64,000 nt of DNA from JAOUGY01 sp963785075 (GTDB taxonomy: Bacteria; Actinomycetota; Acidimicrobiia; Spongiisociales; ZC4RG35), in contig CAWATW010000011.1 in the NCBI GenBank assembly GCA_963785075.1, forward strand, positions 62,001 through 126,000. The letters run 5' to 3'. This document shows positions 9,190 to 18,343 of the stretch, one piece after another; position 1 is the stretch's first letter; each line of letters opens with the position of its first letter. The notes under the pieces are model-generated. The model worked only from the letters and a program-made list of their open reading frames with translations. It was not told the origin of the DNA and ran no database searches. The position numbers and the translations under genes were made by a program.

Positions 9190-9958
9190 GCGGCGCTGGT
9201 GGCACCGGACTCCGCTGTGGATCGCATATGCGTTCCTGTATCTGCCGATCCTCGTGCTGTTCGGCATGAGCTTCAACGCCTCGGGCCTGCCGACCGTGTG
9301 GGGTGGATTCACCACGGAGTGGTACTCGGCATTGATGTCGAACGACGACATCCTCTCGGGAGCGCGCACGACGGTGATCGTTGCGGTCGGGTCGACGGTG
9401 TTGGCGACCGTCCTCGGGACGCTTGTTGCGGTCGGCTTGGAGCGCTTCAATCGATCTAGGCTTCTCGACGCGGCCGTGCTGGCGCCCGCCATCTTCCCCG
9501 ACATCGTGTTGGCATTCTCTCTGCTGGTGTTCTACACCCTCATCGGGCTGACATTGGGCCGGGTCTCGGTGATGTTGTCGCACGTCATCTTCAACTTGGC
9601 CTTCGTGGCCTCGATCGTCCGCACCCGTCTCCACAACTTCGATCGTTCGGTGGAAGAGGCAGCGCTCGACCTGGGCGCATCCGAGCTCAGGACCTTCAGG
9701 CGGGTGACCTTGCCGATCATCGCCCCCGGCATCGTCGCAGGGGCGCTGCTCGCGTTCACGTTGTCCTTCGATGAGTTCGTCATCGCCTTCTTCACCAACG
9801 GTCCGTCGCATCCCACCCTCCCCGTGGTGATCTACTCGATGGTCCGGTTCGGGGTGACACCCGAGATCAACGCACTGGCCGTCGTGCTCATCGGAGCGAG
9901 TTTCACGTTGATCTTCCTGGCCCAGCGCCTGGGAGGACTGAGGGAAGTGTTCTCGTGA
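9182..9958 (+). CDS. potC: Polyamine ABC transporter permease, PotC-like
   Basis: Second permease, 258 residues, with six predicted membrane helices beginning at WIAYAFLYLPILVLF. The EAA loop reads EEAALDLGASELRTFRRV near residue 158 and is followed by SFDEFVIAFF, as usual in PotC proteins. It overlaps potB by eight bases and its TGA overlaps the GTG of potA. This arrangement makes equal expression of the channel and the ATPase likely. The protein is intact, like the rest of this cluster. Confidence 0.88.
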   Translation: MGERRWWHRTPLWIAYAFLYLPILVLFGMSFNASGLPTVWGGFTTEWYSALMSNDDILSGARTTVIVAVGSTVLATVLGTLVAVGLERFNRSRLLDAAVLAPAIFPDIVLAFSLLVFYTLIGLTLGRVSVMLSHVIFNLAFVASIVRTRLHNFDRSVEEAALDLGASELRTFRRVTLPIIAPGIVAGALLAFTLSFDEFVIAFFTNGPSHPTLPVVIYSMVRFGVTPEINALAVVLIGASFTLIFLAQRLGGLREVFS

Positions 9959-10983
9959 CCCTGATCTCCATCCAGGATGTCACCAAGCGATTCGGCGAAG
10001 TGGTTGCGCTCGACAACGTGAGCCTCGACATCGCCGACAACGAGTTCTTCTCGCTGCTTGGGCCGTCGGGCTGTGGGAAGACCACCCTGCTGCGGATCAT
10101 GGCCGGATTCGAAGACCCGGATTCCGGTGTGCTGCTGCTCGACGGCGTCGACCTGGTGGGCGTCAAGCCCTATCGACGCCCCGTCAACATGATGTTCCAG
10201 TCGTACGCCCTGTTCCCGCACATGACCGTGTGGAAGAACGTGGCCTTCGGGTTGGAAGAGGAGCGACTCGACTCGCCGGAGATCGCCCGGCGGGTCGACG
10301 AGGCCCTGGAGACGGTGAGTCTCGAAGGTCTCGGTGATCGGAAGCCGCATCAACTGTCGGGCGGTCAACGGCAGCGGGTTGCGTTGGCGCGAGCGGTTGT
10401 GAAACGGCCCAAGGTCTTGCTCCTCGACGAGCCGCTCGGGGCGCTCGATCGCAAGATCAGGGCAGAGATGCAGCTCGAGCTGAAGCGACTGCAACACGAG
10501 GTGGGCATCACCTTCGTCGTGGTCACCCATGATCAGGACGAAGCCATGTCGATGGCCGACCGCGTGGCCGTGATGCATGCCGGTCGGGTGCTGCAGGTGG
10601 CGACTCCGATCGACCTGTACGAGCGGCCGGGCACTCATTTCGTGGCCGATTTCATCGGTGAGATGAACTTCATCGCCGGTCGGGTCGAGCACGGCCGGTT
10701 CTCGAGTCCAGGCGTCGGAGACTTCGCCGTGCGTGAGGCCGAGGACGGCCGCTGGCTCGGAATCCGACCCGAGAAGCTGGAGATCGGTGCGGTCGAAGGC
10801 AACCGGATCGAAGGAACGGTCGTGGATGTGTCCTTCTATGGGGCTTCGACCCATTGCGTGGTCGACGTGCCGGGTATGCCCCGACCGGTGCGCGCCACCG
10901 TCACCGGCCCACTTCAGCTGCCGGTTGGCACCCGGATCACGCTCGGTTGGGACCCGGCGGACGCCGTCGTCCTGGCCGAGTGA
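9955..10983 (+). CDS. potA: Polyamine ABC transporter ATP-binding protein, PotA-like
   Basis: ATPase of 342 residues that powers the importer from the cytoplasmic face. It shows Walker A GPSGCGKTT (near 38), Q loop MFQSYALFP, signature LSGGQRQRVALARA (near 136), Walker B VLLLDEPLGALD and the switch histidine in VVTHDQDEA. The C-terminal third, from about residue 240, is a TOBE domain of the MalK/PotA kind. It starts with GTG in a four-base overlap with potC. Nothing in the cluster suggests a dedicated regulator. Together the four genes would feed polyamine to the dehydrogenase and transaminase encoded further along the window. Confidence 0.9.
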   Translation: MTLISIQDVTKRFGEVVALDNVSLDIADNEFFSLLGPSGCGKTTLLRIMAGFEDPDSGVLLLDGVDLVGVKPYRRPVNMMFQSYALFPHMTVWKNVAFGLEEERLDSPEIARRVDEALETVSLEGLGDRKPHQLSGGQRQRVALARAVVKRPKVLLLDEPLGALDRKIRAEMQLELKRLQHEVGITFVVVTHDQDEAMSMADRVAVMHAGRVLQVATPIDLYERPGTHFVADFIGEMNFIAGRVEHGRFSSPGVGDFAVREAEDGRWLGIRPEKLEIGAVEGNRIEGTVVDVSFYGASTHCVVDVPGMPRPVRATVTGPLQLPVGTRITLGWDPADAVVLAE

Positions 10984-11025
10984 GCCTGCCCGGCTCTCCC
11001 CGGTTGCCAGGCCGTCCCGACCGAT

Positions 11026-12375
11026 TCACTGGTGAGCGGTGATCGATCTCCGTCCCGAGAGCGCACGGCTCACGAAGGGGGCCATCGTCTCGGCCAGCGT
11101 TGGGTGCCCGACATCGGCGGATTCGTAGGTCACGTGGCGCGTGGGGTGCCCCATGTCGATGATTCGCTCGAGGGCGATCGGCGTGCCGGTGACCACCACG
11201 TCACACGGTGTGGCCTGGATGGTCTCCTCCAGTTCGGCCAGTTGGTCGGCGCCGTATCCCATGGCCGGGAGCACCGGTCCGAGCGAGGGATACTTCTCGT
11301 AGGTTCGGGCGATGCTACCGACGGCATACGGCCGTGGATCGACGATCTGGTCGGCGCCTCCGCGTCGGACTGCCACGGTGCCGGCACCGTACGGCATACC
11401 GCCGTGCGTGAGGGTGGGGCCGTCTTCGACCACGAGTACTCGCTTGCCGGCGATGGAGGGGCCGTCTTCGAGCGTGACCGGCGAGGCGGCCTGCACGATG
11501 CTGGCCCGGGGGTTGAGCCTGCGTACGGATTCGATGACCGTCGTGACGTCGTCAGGATCGGCGGTGTCCACCTTGTTGATGACCACGATGTTCGCCATAC
11601 GGACGTTCATCTCGCCCGGGTGGTACGCCATCTCGTGGCCGGCGCGAAGCGGATCGGCGACGGTGATCATGAGGTCGGGTCGGAAGAAGGGGAAGTCGTT
11701 GTTGCCGCCGTCCCACACGATGACGTCGGCTTCCTGTTCGGCCTGCTTCAGGATGTCCTGGTAGTCCACGCCGGCCCACATCACGAGGCCTGCGCGAACG
11801 GGCGCTTCATACTCCTCGCGTTCCTCGACCGTCGGATTTGACGCATCGATGTCTTCGATCGTCTCGAACCGCTGCACCCGCATCGACTCGAGGTCTCCGT
11901 ACGGCATCGGATGACGAACGAGCGCAACCCGCAGTCCGGCGTCGGTGAGAATCCGGCCCACCTGCCGACTCGTCTGGCTCTTGCCCGCACCCGTGCGGAC
12001 CGCACACACGGCCACCACCGGCTTGGTGCTCGCGATCATCGAGGCGGCGGGCCCCACCAGCCTGAAGTCGGCTCCGCGGGCCATCACGATGGAGGCCTTG
12101 TGCATGACTTCCTCGTGCGGGACGTCGGAGTACGCGAACACGACCTCGTCTATGTGCTCCTCGAGGATCAGCCGTTCGAGCTCCGCTTCGTCGACGATGG
12201 GGATGCCGTCGGGGTATCGGGGGCCGGCGATCGATGCAGGGAAGGTGCGGTTGGCGATACCCGGGATCTGGGTGGCGGTGAACGCCACCACCTCTACCTC
12301 AGGGTCGCCGCGGAACGCAACGTTGAAGTCATGGAAATCCCGTCCGCCGGCTCCCATGATCACGATTCGTTTCAT
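11026..12375 (-). CDS. P-loop GTPase/cyclic 2,3-diphosphoglycerate synthetase-like protein
   Basis: Cytoplasmic protein of 449 residues in the family annotated as cyclic 2,3-diphosphoglycerate synthetase. A Rossmann-like N-terminal part (GAGGRDFHDFN near residue 8) is followed by a P-loop, AVRTGAGKSQTSRQ, near 127. VVINKVDTADPDDV near 263 resembles a GTPase NKxD motif, and VVWDGGNNDFPFF lies before it. The reaction proved in methanogens makes cyclic bisphosphoglycerate, but bacterial members often sit beside carbamate kinase and carbamoyltransferase genes, as here, and their role is open. ATG 12375 is preferred over the GTG at 12378 because GAGGAG sits at proper distance. It is downstream of the APC permease on the same strand, across a strong hairpin. 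Confidence 0.75.
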   Translation of the reverse strand: MKRIVIMGAGGRDFHDFNVAFRGDPEVEVVAFTATQIPGIANRTFPASIAGPRYPDGIPIVDEAELERLILEEHIDEVVFAYSDVPHEEVMHKASIVMARGADFRLVGPAASMIASTKPVVAVCAVRTGAGKSQTSRQVGRILTDAGLRVALVRHPMPYGDLESMRVQRFETIEDIDASNPTVEEREEYEAPVRAGLVMWAGVDYQDILKQAEQEADVIVWDGGNNDFPFFRPDLMITVADPLRAGHEMAYHPGEMNVRMANIVVINKVDTADPDDVTTVIESVRRLNPRASIVQAASPVTLEDGPSIAGKRVLVVEDGPTLTHGGMPYGAGTVAVRRGGADQIVDPRPYAVGSIARTYEKYPSLGPVLPAMGYGADQLAELEETIQATPCDVVVTGTPIALERIIDMGHPTRHVTYESADVGHPTLAETMAPFVSRALSGRRSITAHQ

Positions 12376-12396
12376 CACCAGCTCCTCGGGTTGCGA

Positions 12397-12429
12397 TCGG
12401 GGCCAGGCACAGCGTGTGCCTGGCCCCGA
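12397..12429 (-). terminator. 15-bp perfect hairpin between APC permease and GTPase genes
   Basis: The arms 12397-12411 and 12415-12429 are perfect reverse complements (TCGGGGCCAGGCACA) around a three-base GCG loop. No T-run follows, as is common for hairpin terminators in high-GC actinobacteria. It would end or attenuate transcription leaving the permease gene before the GTPase start at 12375. Confidence 0.6.
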
Positions 12430-12443
12430 CCGTAGTGGTCGGT

Positions 12444-13818
12444 TCAGACTCCGTGTTGGTCGATCAAAGATGCAGGGCTATCGGGCACCTTCACCCGGAT
12501 CGGTCCCCGGGCGTCGGTCCACTTCATCCACACGTACACCGGGATACCTGCGAGCAGCAGCAGCATCCCGTAGAAGACAACCTCCTGGCCGGCTCCGTAG
12601 ATCGCCCACACCGCATAGGCGAAGGCGAGGATCGTTACGGCCACATCCGTGAGGAGCTTTCTGCCACTGAGGTGCTCGTGGTCCTTGGCGAACAGCAGCA
12701 GTTGGGCCATCGCAGAGTAGGCGTAGGGGATGAGGGTCGTCAGGGTTGCGATCAACAGGGTGTACGTGAACAGGTCCACCAGACCCCGGGTGTAGTTGGT
12801 GGCCATGAGGATCGTCACCAGCACGCTGGACATCACCAGCCCGAAGACGGGGGTTCCGTTCTTGCTCATCTGAGCAAAGCGGGCTGGGAAGAGACGGTCT
12901 CGGGCGGCGGCCATCGGGATCTGCCCCTGGATGAGAATCCATCCGTTGAGGGCTCCGAAGGTCGATATCACCGCGCCCAACGCCACCAGGTTGCCGGCCC
13001 ATCCTCCGAACGCCACCTCGGCGGCGTCGGCGAACGGTGCCGTGGATCCCGCCAACGTGGAGGCCGGGATGATTCCGAGCACCGCAATGGTGCTGAGGAT
13101 GTAGATTGCTGCGGTACCGATGGTGCCCCAGATGGTCGCCCGAGGGATGTTCCGTTCGGGGTTCTCGACGTCCTCCGCCGGGATGGTGGCCGATTCGAGC
13201 CCGAGGAACGCCCAGAGCGTGAGTGCTGCAACTGCGGTGATCGCCCCGAACGCGGAGCCCCCGCTCTGGTTGAAGGGCGTGAAGTTGTCCATGTTGATGA
13301 ACGCCAGCCCGATGGTGGCCATCACCAGCAGCGGAATGATCTTGAGTGCGGTCGTCACGGCTTGAACGAGTCCGCTCTGGCGGACACCGACGGCGTTGAC
13401 CCAGGTGAGCACCCAGATAGCGGCGAGGGCCACCAATGCCGCCAGACCATGGCTGATCCGAGATTGCGGGGAAGAAGACGCCCAGATACCCCGCGAATGC
13501 CACTGCGATGGCTGCGTTGCCGGCCCACACGGCGATCCAGTAGCCCCACGCCGTCTGAAATCCGATGAAGTCGCCGAACGCCAATCGGCTGTACTCGTAT
13601 GGTCCGCCCGTCTTCGGATAGGTTCGCCCGAGTCGCGCAAACACCAATGCCAGCAAGATGGCTCCGGCTGCGGTGAACAGCCAGCCGATGAGGCTGATCC
13701 CGCCGAACTCTGCCAGCGACGAGGGGAGGAGGAAGACCCCCGAGCCGATCATGTTGCCCACGACCAGCGCGGTTGCCAGCCAGATCCCCAGCGGTCGCCG
13801 CTTGGGTGACTGCGTCAT
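12444..13818 (-). pseudogene. APC-family amino acid permease, one frameshift
   Basis: Integral membrane amino-acid/polyamine transporter, about 457 residues when repaired, with roughly twelve membrane helices. The ATG at 13818 has a textbook AAGGAGG site. The first helix reads LATALVVGNMIGSGVFLLP, with the GSG motif that contacts substrate in APC proteins; LWAFLGLESATIPAEDV in helix 6 is also characteristic. The frame breaks once, at about 13455-13470, where one extra base separates GVFFPAI from LAALVALAAIWVLTW. Divergent from the carbamoyltransferase gene, it would bring in the amino acid, or exchange substrate and product, for the carbamoyl-phosphate module, like ArcD or agmatine/putrescine antiporters. 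The substrate is not known. Confidence 0.78.
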
Positions 13819-14006
13819 GAAACCCGACCTCCTTTGTGTCTCTAGCGCACTGTCGATCCGACGGCCGCCTGTTGCCAGAGTCCGATGGCGGTTCTGAAGG
13901 TCCTTGGTCGTTCACATCCGTGGCTTTTGGCGCTGATCTGCCGACGCTGGGAGTCGTAGCGTGCGAAGTGAGGCGGGTCGTCGATTGCCGGACCCGAGGA
14001 GGCGCC

Positions 14007-14946
14007 ATGAAGGATCTGCTGCGCATCGCCGATCTGTCACCCGCCGACATGTCGGTCATCCTCGATCTGGCCGACGAGTTCCGGACGGATCCCTACCGTC
14101 ATGACCGACTGTTGAACGACGAGTCGGTGTTCGCCTACTTCACGAAGCCTTCGACGCGAACCAGGGTGTCGCTGGCCGAGGCCGTCGCACGGCTGGGAGG
14201 CCAGCTCCAGTTCATCGGCCCTCACGAGCTGGATCTCGTTCACGGCGAGACAATCGAGGACACCGCTGCTGTCGTGTCCCGTTACGCCAAGATCCTCATC
14301 GTCCGGACCTTCGCCCACGACGACGTGGTGAGATTGGCTCGTGCCGCCACGGTCCCCGTGATCAATGCTCGCACGGACCTCCATCACCCGTGTCAGGCGC
14401 TCGCCGACGTCATGACCATCCGACACCGACGTGGCCGGCTGCGAGGGACGCGTATCGCCTATCTGGGAGCAGGAAACAACGTGGCGCACAGCTTGATGGA
14501 GGCGACTGCCCTCGTCGGCGCCCATTTGGTTGTCGCGACGCCTCCCCGATTCGCGCCTGACCCCGGAGTCACGGCCGAAGCTCAGCGCATGGCAGCCACG
14601 TCCGGCGGATCCGTCACCCTGACAGAGCATCCATTCGAGGCGGTGGCGGGTGCCGACGTCGTGTACACCGACGCGTGGACTCCCATGGGCGACACCGAGG
14701 ACGGCGGTAGCTCCGAGACGGCGGATTCTGCTCGAACCGTTCCAGGTGAACGACATGTTGATGTCGAAGGCGTCGTCGGACTGCATCTTCATGCATTGTC
14801 TCCCGGCGTATCGAGGTCAAGAGGTGACGTCCGAGGTGTTGGACGGTCCGCAATCGGTCGTGCTCGACCAGGCCGAGAACCGCCTCCACACCGAGCAGGC
14901 CCTGATGGTTGCGTTGCTTTCGTCGATGTTGGAGGGAGGACGATGA
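14007..14946 (+). pseudogene. Ornithine carbamoyltransferase-like enzyme, one frameshift
   Basis: Aspartate/ornithine carbamoyltransferase family, about 312 residues after repair. The ATG at 14007 follows GAGGAGG. The carbamoyl-phosphate site STRTRVSL (near 48), HPCQALAD (near 128) and HCLPAYRG (near 260) are complete. The ornithine-side loop, normally SMG, reads TPMGD, so substrate preference may differ from plain ornithine. Putrescine and other carbamoyl acceptors occur in this family. One extra base at about 14700-14712 shifts the frame between DAWTPMGD and RRRILLEPFQVND. In the repaired frame the TGA at 14944-14946 overlaps the ATG of carbamate kinase, which supports catabolic use: carbamoyl product to carbamoyl phosphate to ATP. 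Confidence 0.78.
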
Positions 14947-15910
14947 TGAGGATGATGGTCTCATTGGGCGGGAGTGTCTTCGGTTCGGATCGATCGACGA
15001 TCGATTTGTCTGCACAGCATCGGGTCGTGGCCTCCGTTGCAGAGAAGCTCGCTCCGGCACTGGACGGCAACGAGGTGGTGTTCACCTACGGGACAGGCCC
15101 GGAGGTCGGGGTGCTCCTCCTCGCAACGGCGTCATTGCTGCCAGAGACGTATCCACCGGACGCACTGGATGTCGAGATCGCAGACATTGGTCGGGCACAT
15201 CCTGCAATCCGAGTTGGGTCGCGTTGCAGGACAGGGATGTCGTGACTCTCCTGACGCGCACGATCGTCGATCCGTCCGATCGGGCGTTCGCATGGCCGAC
15301 CCGCCACATCGGTCCGGTGTTCGAGGACATCCAGATCGCCCAGCAGCTCGCATTCGAGCGGGGGTGGGTGTTGGTGCACGACCAGGGCGGGGTGAGGCGC
15401 GTTGTTGCCGAGCCGGAGCCGGTGAGCATCGTTGAGGCCGATCTGATCGACCGCCTCCTGGAGGACAACGTGGTGGTCGTGTGCGCCGGCGGGGGTGGCG
15501 TGCCGGTCACCGACGACGGGGCGTGGGTCCACGGCGTCGAGGCGGTGGTCGACCGGGATCTCGCTTCGGCGACGTTGGCGATCGAACTGGACGCCGATCG
15601 CTTCGTGTGTCTCACCGATGTCGATGCCGTGATGGAGCAGTGGGGAACCGAAGAGGCCAACCGCATCGGTCACACCCACCCTTCCGACCTACGCATCCGT
15701 CACTTCGACCCGGGCTCGATCGGGCCGAAGGTCGATGCCGCGTGCAGGTTCGTCGAACGAACCGGACGGACTGCGGCCATCGGGAGTCACGCCGATGCCG
15801 TGTCGGTCGTGACCGGTGATGCCGGCACCCAGGTCGATCTCGGGGTTCCTCGAGGAGCGGTCGGTGGCGATGCGGGGGTCGTCGTCCCGGCCATGCCGGC
15901 GTTCGAGTGA
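14943..15910 (+). pseudogene. Divergent carbamate kinase, two frameshifts
   Basis: Amino-acid kinase fold, about 321 residues when repaired, overlapping the carbamoyltransferase stop by four bases. Family features: WVLVHDQGGVRRVV, CAGGGGVPV, VCLTDVDAV and GSIGPKVDAACRFVE. Odd features: the N-terminal GGNA of carbamate kinases is GGSVF, THGNGPQVG is TYGTGPEVG, and PTKPIGP is PTRHIGP. The enzyme is clearly divergent at residues that hold carbamoyl phosphate or nucleotide. One extra base at about 15185 and one at about 15233 break the frame; removing them gives a continuous GHILQSELGRVAGQDVVTLL. It would normally make ATP from carbamoyl phosphate and ADP. Given the substitutions, the activity or the substrate may have shifted. 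Confidence 0.72.
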
Positions 15911-15953
15911 CTCTGCGAACCATCGATCCGGTCGGAGATCGGCCGACTAGACA

Positions 15954-16545
15954 TCAGTCGGCTCGATCGGATCGTCGCGAGAAACGACGCCCCCCTCGGG
16001 GACAGTCGATAGCCGATTCGGAAACTGACGGTGAGACCGAGGTTCTTGAGCTTGCGGACGTCGATCTTGAAGGGCTGTGTTTCCCTCTCCAACATCGCGG
16101 CCAGGTCCGGGGCGCGGCGTTCGGGGTGAGCTTCGATCAGCTCGAGCGTCTCCATCGTCCACGGACCATGTTTGCTCGCCTTGTCGAGGCGGTTCAGTCG
16201 GTGAGAGATCTCCTGGACGGCGGCAGGGGACAGGTCGGGATCATTGGCGAGCTCCGTGCGAGGATCCGGCTCGTCCAGGTGACGGAATGTGATCCGGTAG
16301 GTCGGATCGCCCGTTTCGCCGCGGAGTTCTGCCCGTACGGAGTCGGGGTCGGCGTGCCCGGCGGCCACTGCATCTGTATCGGTGATGTGGAGTGGATCGA
16401 CGACATCGACCGACTCGACGTGGAGCCGGCCGGCAGCAGTCCGATACGTGCGACCGGCGATCACGCCTTGACGCTTCCAACGTCGGAACGCAAGGGTGAC
16501 TTCGCCCCGGCGAATCGGATCCCAGTACCGCTTGGGAATCAGCAC
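15954..16545 (-). CDS. ASCH-like domain protein of actinobacteria
   Basis: Protein of about 197 residues in a widespread actinobacterial family with an ASCH-like N-terminal part. It opens with LIPKRYWDPIRRGEVTLAF and continues into a helical part with LNRLDKASKHGPWT (near 120) and FKIDVRKLKNLGLT. A helix-turn-helix-like C-terminus ends in GYRLSPRG. ASCH domains bind RNA or nucleotides; no function is established. The start is GTG 16545 or the adjacent GTG 16548. As given, the frame runs on to 15787, overlapping the carbamate kinase. A run of six C at 15990-15995 lies exactly where the family ends, and dropping one base gives SPRGRRFSRRSDRAD and a TGA at 15954, a normal length. Confidence 0.68.
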
Positions 16546-16614
16546 CACCGCATTCTGGCGGCTGTCACGGCGTTCCACTTGATCAAGATGTTTTGAGTCA
16601 ATAGTGTCTGAGTT

Positions 16615-17263
16615 ATGGATCTGGTGGAACGGGCACAAGTGCATGCGTCGCTCGGAGACGCGCACCGATTGTCGATCGTCGACGAACTCGGGCGAGGCGA
16701 TCGGACTCCGACCGAGCTGGCTCGACTGGTCGACCAGCCGATGAACCTCCTCGCGCACCATCTGAACGTCCTCGAGGGGGCCGGTCTGATCGAACGTCGT
16801 CGGTCGGAAGGAGACGCCCGTCGACGATACGTCGTGCTGCGTCACGAAGTCATGGCGACGGTGGGGATCGTTCGGCCCGACTGGCATGGGCGACTCGCAT
16901 TCGTGTGTACCCACAACTCCGCTCGATCCCAGTACGCAGCGGCTTTCGCCCGCTCGCTGGGATTCGAGGCGTCGAGCGCTGGTCTCGCGCCGGCAGAACG
17001 GGTGCATCCGATGGCGGTCGACGTCGCAGCTGAGCGAGGCATAGACCTCTCCGCCGAACGCCCCCGTGGATACGAAGAGCTCGAGGAGCGCCTCGATCTG
17101 GTGATCTCCGTGTGCGACCGAGCCGGTGAAGACGCTCCGCCGCAGGCCGTCGGAGCATCGTCACTGGTCGGTACCCGACCCGGTGACCCGTGGATCGATC
17201 GACGCATTCAGGTCCGCGTTCGACGATCTCGAACGGCGAATGTCGGCGTGGGTCAGACCATGA
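16615..17263 (+). pseudogene. ArsR repressor-arsenate reductase (ArsC) fusion, one frameshift
   Basis: Two-domain protein of about 215 residues. Residues 1-80 form an ArsR-type winged helix (HASLGDAHRLSIVDEL, LAHHLNVLEGAGLI). Residues 92 onward form a low-molecular-weight phosphatase-type arsenate reductase, with the P-loop VCTHNSARSQ, the SAGLAPAERVHP segment and LVISVCDRA. Repressor and enzyme are fused in many actinobacterial ars operons. No Cys pair typical of ArsR arsenite sites is obvious in the helix-turn-helix part. One extra base at about 17145-17155 garbles the end. The repaired frame reads HWSVPDPVTRGSIDAF and stops at 17261-17263, overlapping the aquaporin ATG. It would sense arsenite and reduce arsenate. 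Confidence 0.78.
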
Positions 17264-17924
17264 ATCGACGGGCAGTGCTGGCAGAGACGCTCGGAACCGG
17301 GCTTCTGCTGTACATGATCGTCGGAAGCGGAGTGGCGGCCGAGCGGCTGTCGCTCGACCCGGCAGTGACGTTGATGACCCATGCCGCGGTGGTCGGCGCG
17401 TCGCTGACCGTCTTGATCTGGATGTTCGGACCGGTGTCCGGTGCGCATTTCAACCCGGTGGTCACCGTGGCATTGTGGCGGACTGGATTGATCGGGCGCA
17501 ATTGATCCGCTCGTACGTCGCCGGCCAGGTCGGCGGCGGCGTGGCGGGAGCCTTACTCGCAAACGTCACGTTCAAAGCACCGGTCGTGGCGATGTCGGCC
17601 AACTCCCGGTTGGCCTCGGAACGGGTGTCTCTGAGATGGTCGTGACGTTCGTTCTGGTCTTGCTGATCGTGCTGCTCGTGCGTTCGGACAACACCACGCT
17701 GGTGGCGCCGGGGGTCGGGATCTGGGTTGCGGCCGCGATCTTCGGCACGTCGTCGACCGGGTTCGCCAATCCGGCGGTGACGCTGTCGAGAGTGATCACC
17801 GACACCTACACCGGGATCGACCCGTCGTCGGTGACCGGGCTTTGTGATCGCGCAGATCATCGGCATGGTGCTTGCGGTAGCGGCCGCACTGGTCCTCGTA
17901 CCCGACAGAAGTGAGATCGTGTGA
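17260..17924 (+). pseudogene. MIP/aquaporin-family channel, three frameshifts
   Basis: Six-helix channel of about 221 residues after repair. The two pore half-helices are visible: SGAHFNPV (first NPA box, here NPV) and TGFANPAVTLSR (second NPA box). The ends fit neighbours exactly, with ATG 17260 overlapping the ArsR-ArsC stop and TGA 17922-17924 overlapping the GTG of the next arsC. The frame breaks at about 17480 (one base missing), 17610 (one missing) and 17840 (one extra, joining DPSSV to PGFVIAQIIGMVLA). In arsenic operons such channels (AqpS type) let arsenite leave down its gradient after arsenate reduction. That use is inferred from the neighbours. Confidence 0.75.
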
Positions 17925-18331
17925 AGCCAGCAGTGTTGTTCTTGTGTGTCCACAACGCAGGTCGGTCGCAGATGGCCGCCGGGTGGATGCGTCATCTCGG
18001 AGGCGGTGCCGTCGACGTCTTCTCCGCTGGGTCGGAGCCGGCGGATCAGGTCAATCCCGCCGCGGTGGCGGCCATGCACGAGGTGGGGATCGACATCGTC
18101 GGCCAGCATCCGCAGCGATGGACCGACGACGAGGTTCGCAGGGCGCGGATGTCGTCGTCACAATGGGGTGTGGCGACACCTGTCCCGGTCTTTCCCGGAA
18201 CTCGGTACGTCGATTGGGCGCTCGATGACCCGGCGGGCAAACCGGTGGAACACGTGCGCTCCGTGCGGGATGAGATAGAGCGGAGGGTGCGTGCCCTTCT
18301 CGGTGAGCTGGGAGTGACCCCGGGAGCCTGA
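17921..18331 (+). CDS. arsC: Arsenate reductase, thioredoxin/mycoredoxin-coupled LMW-PTP type
   Basis: Cytoplasmic arsenate reductase of 136 residues starting at GTG 17921. The catalytic P-loop is VLFLCVHNAGRSQMAAGW (Cys10), followed by SAGSEPADQVNPAAV and the conserved VFPGTRYVDWALDDPAG. The stretch of about 17 residues between them is out of frame. A missing base at about 18140 and an extra one at about 18192 compensate each other, hiding ADVVVTMGCGDTCP, which holds the second and third redox cysteines. As given the protein would be inactive; the nucleotide sequence for the correct motif is intact. It reduces arsenate to arsenite using intramolecular cysteines. Confidence 0.8.
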   Translation: MKPAVLFLCVHNAGRSQMAAGWMRHLGGGAVDVFSAGSEPADQVNPAAVAAMHEVGIDIVGQHPQRWTDDEVRRARMSSSQWGVATPVPVFPGTRYVDWALDDPAGKPVEHVRSVRDEIERRVRALLGELGVTPGA

Positions 18332-18343
18332 GCCACCATGGCC

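Noticed and set aside
8482..9811. Long minus-strand frames under the Pot permease genes
   Set aside because: Antisense to intact conserved genes; composition rich in Arg/His/Asp/Gln, with no motifs.
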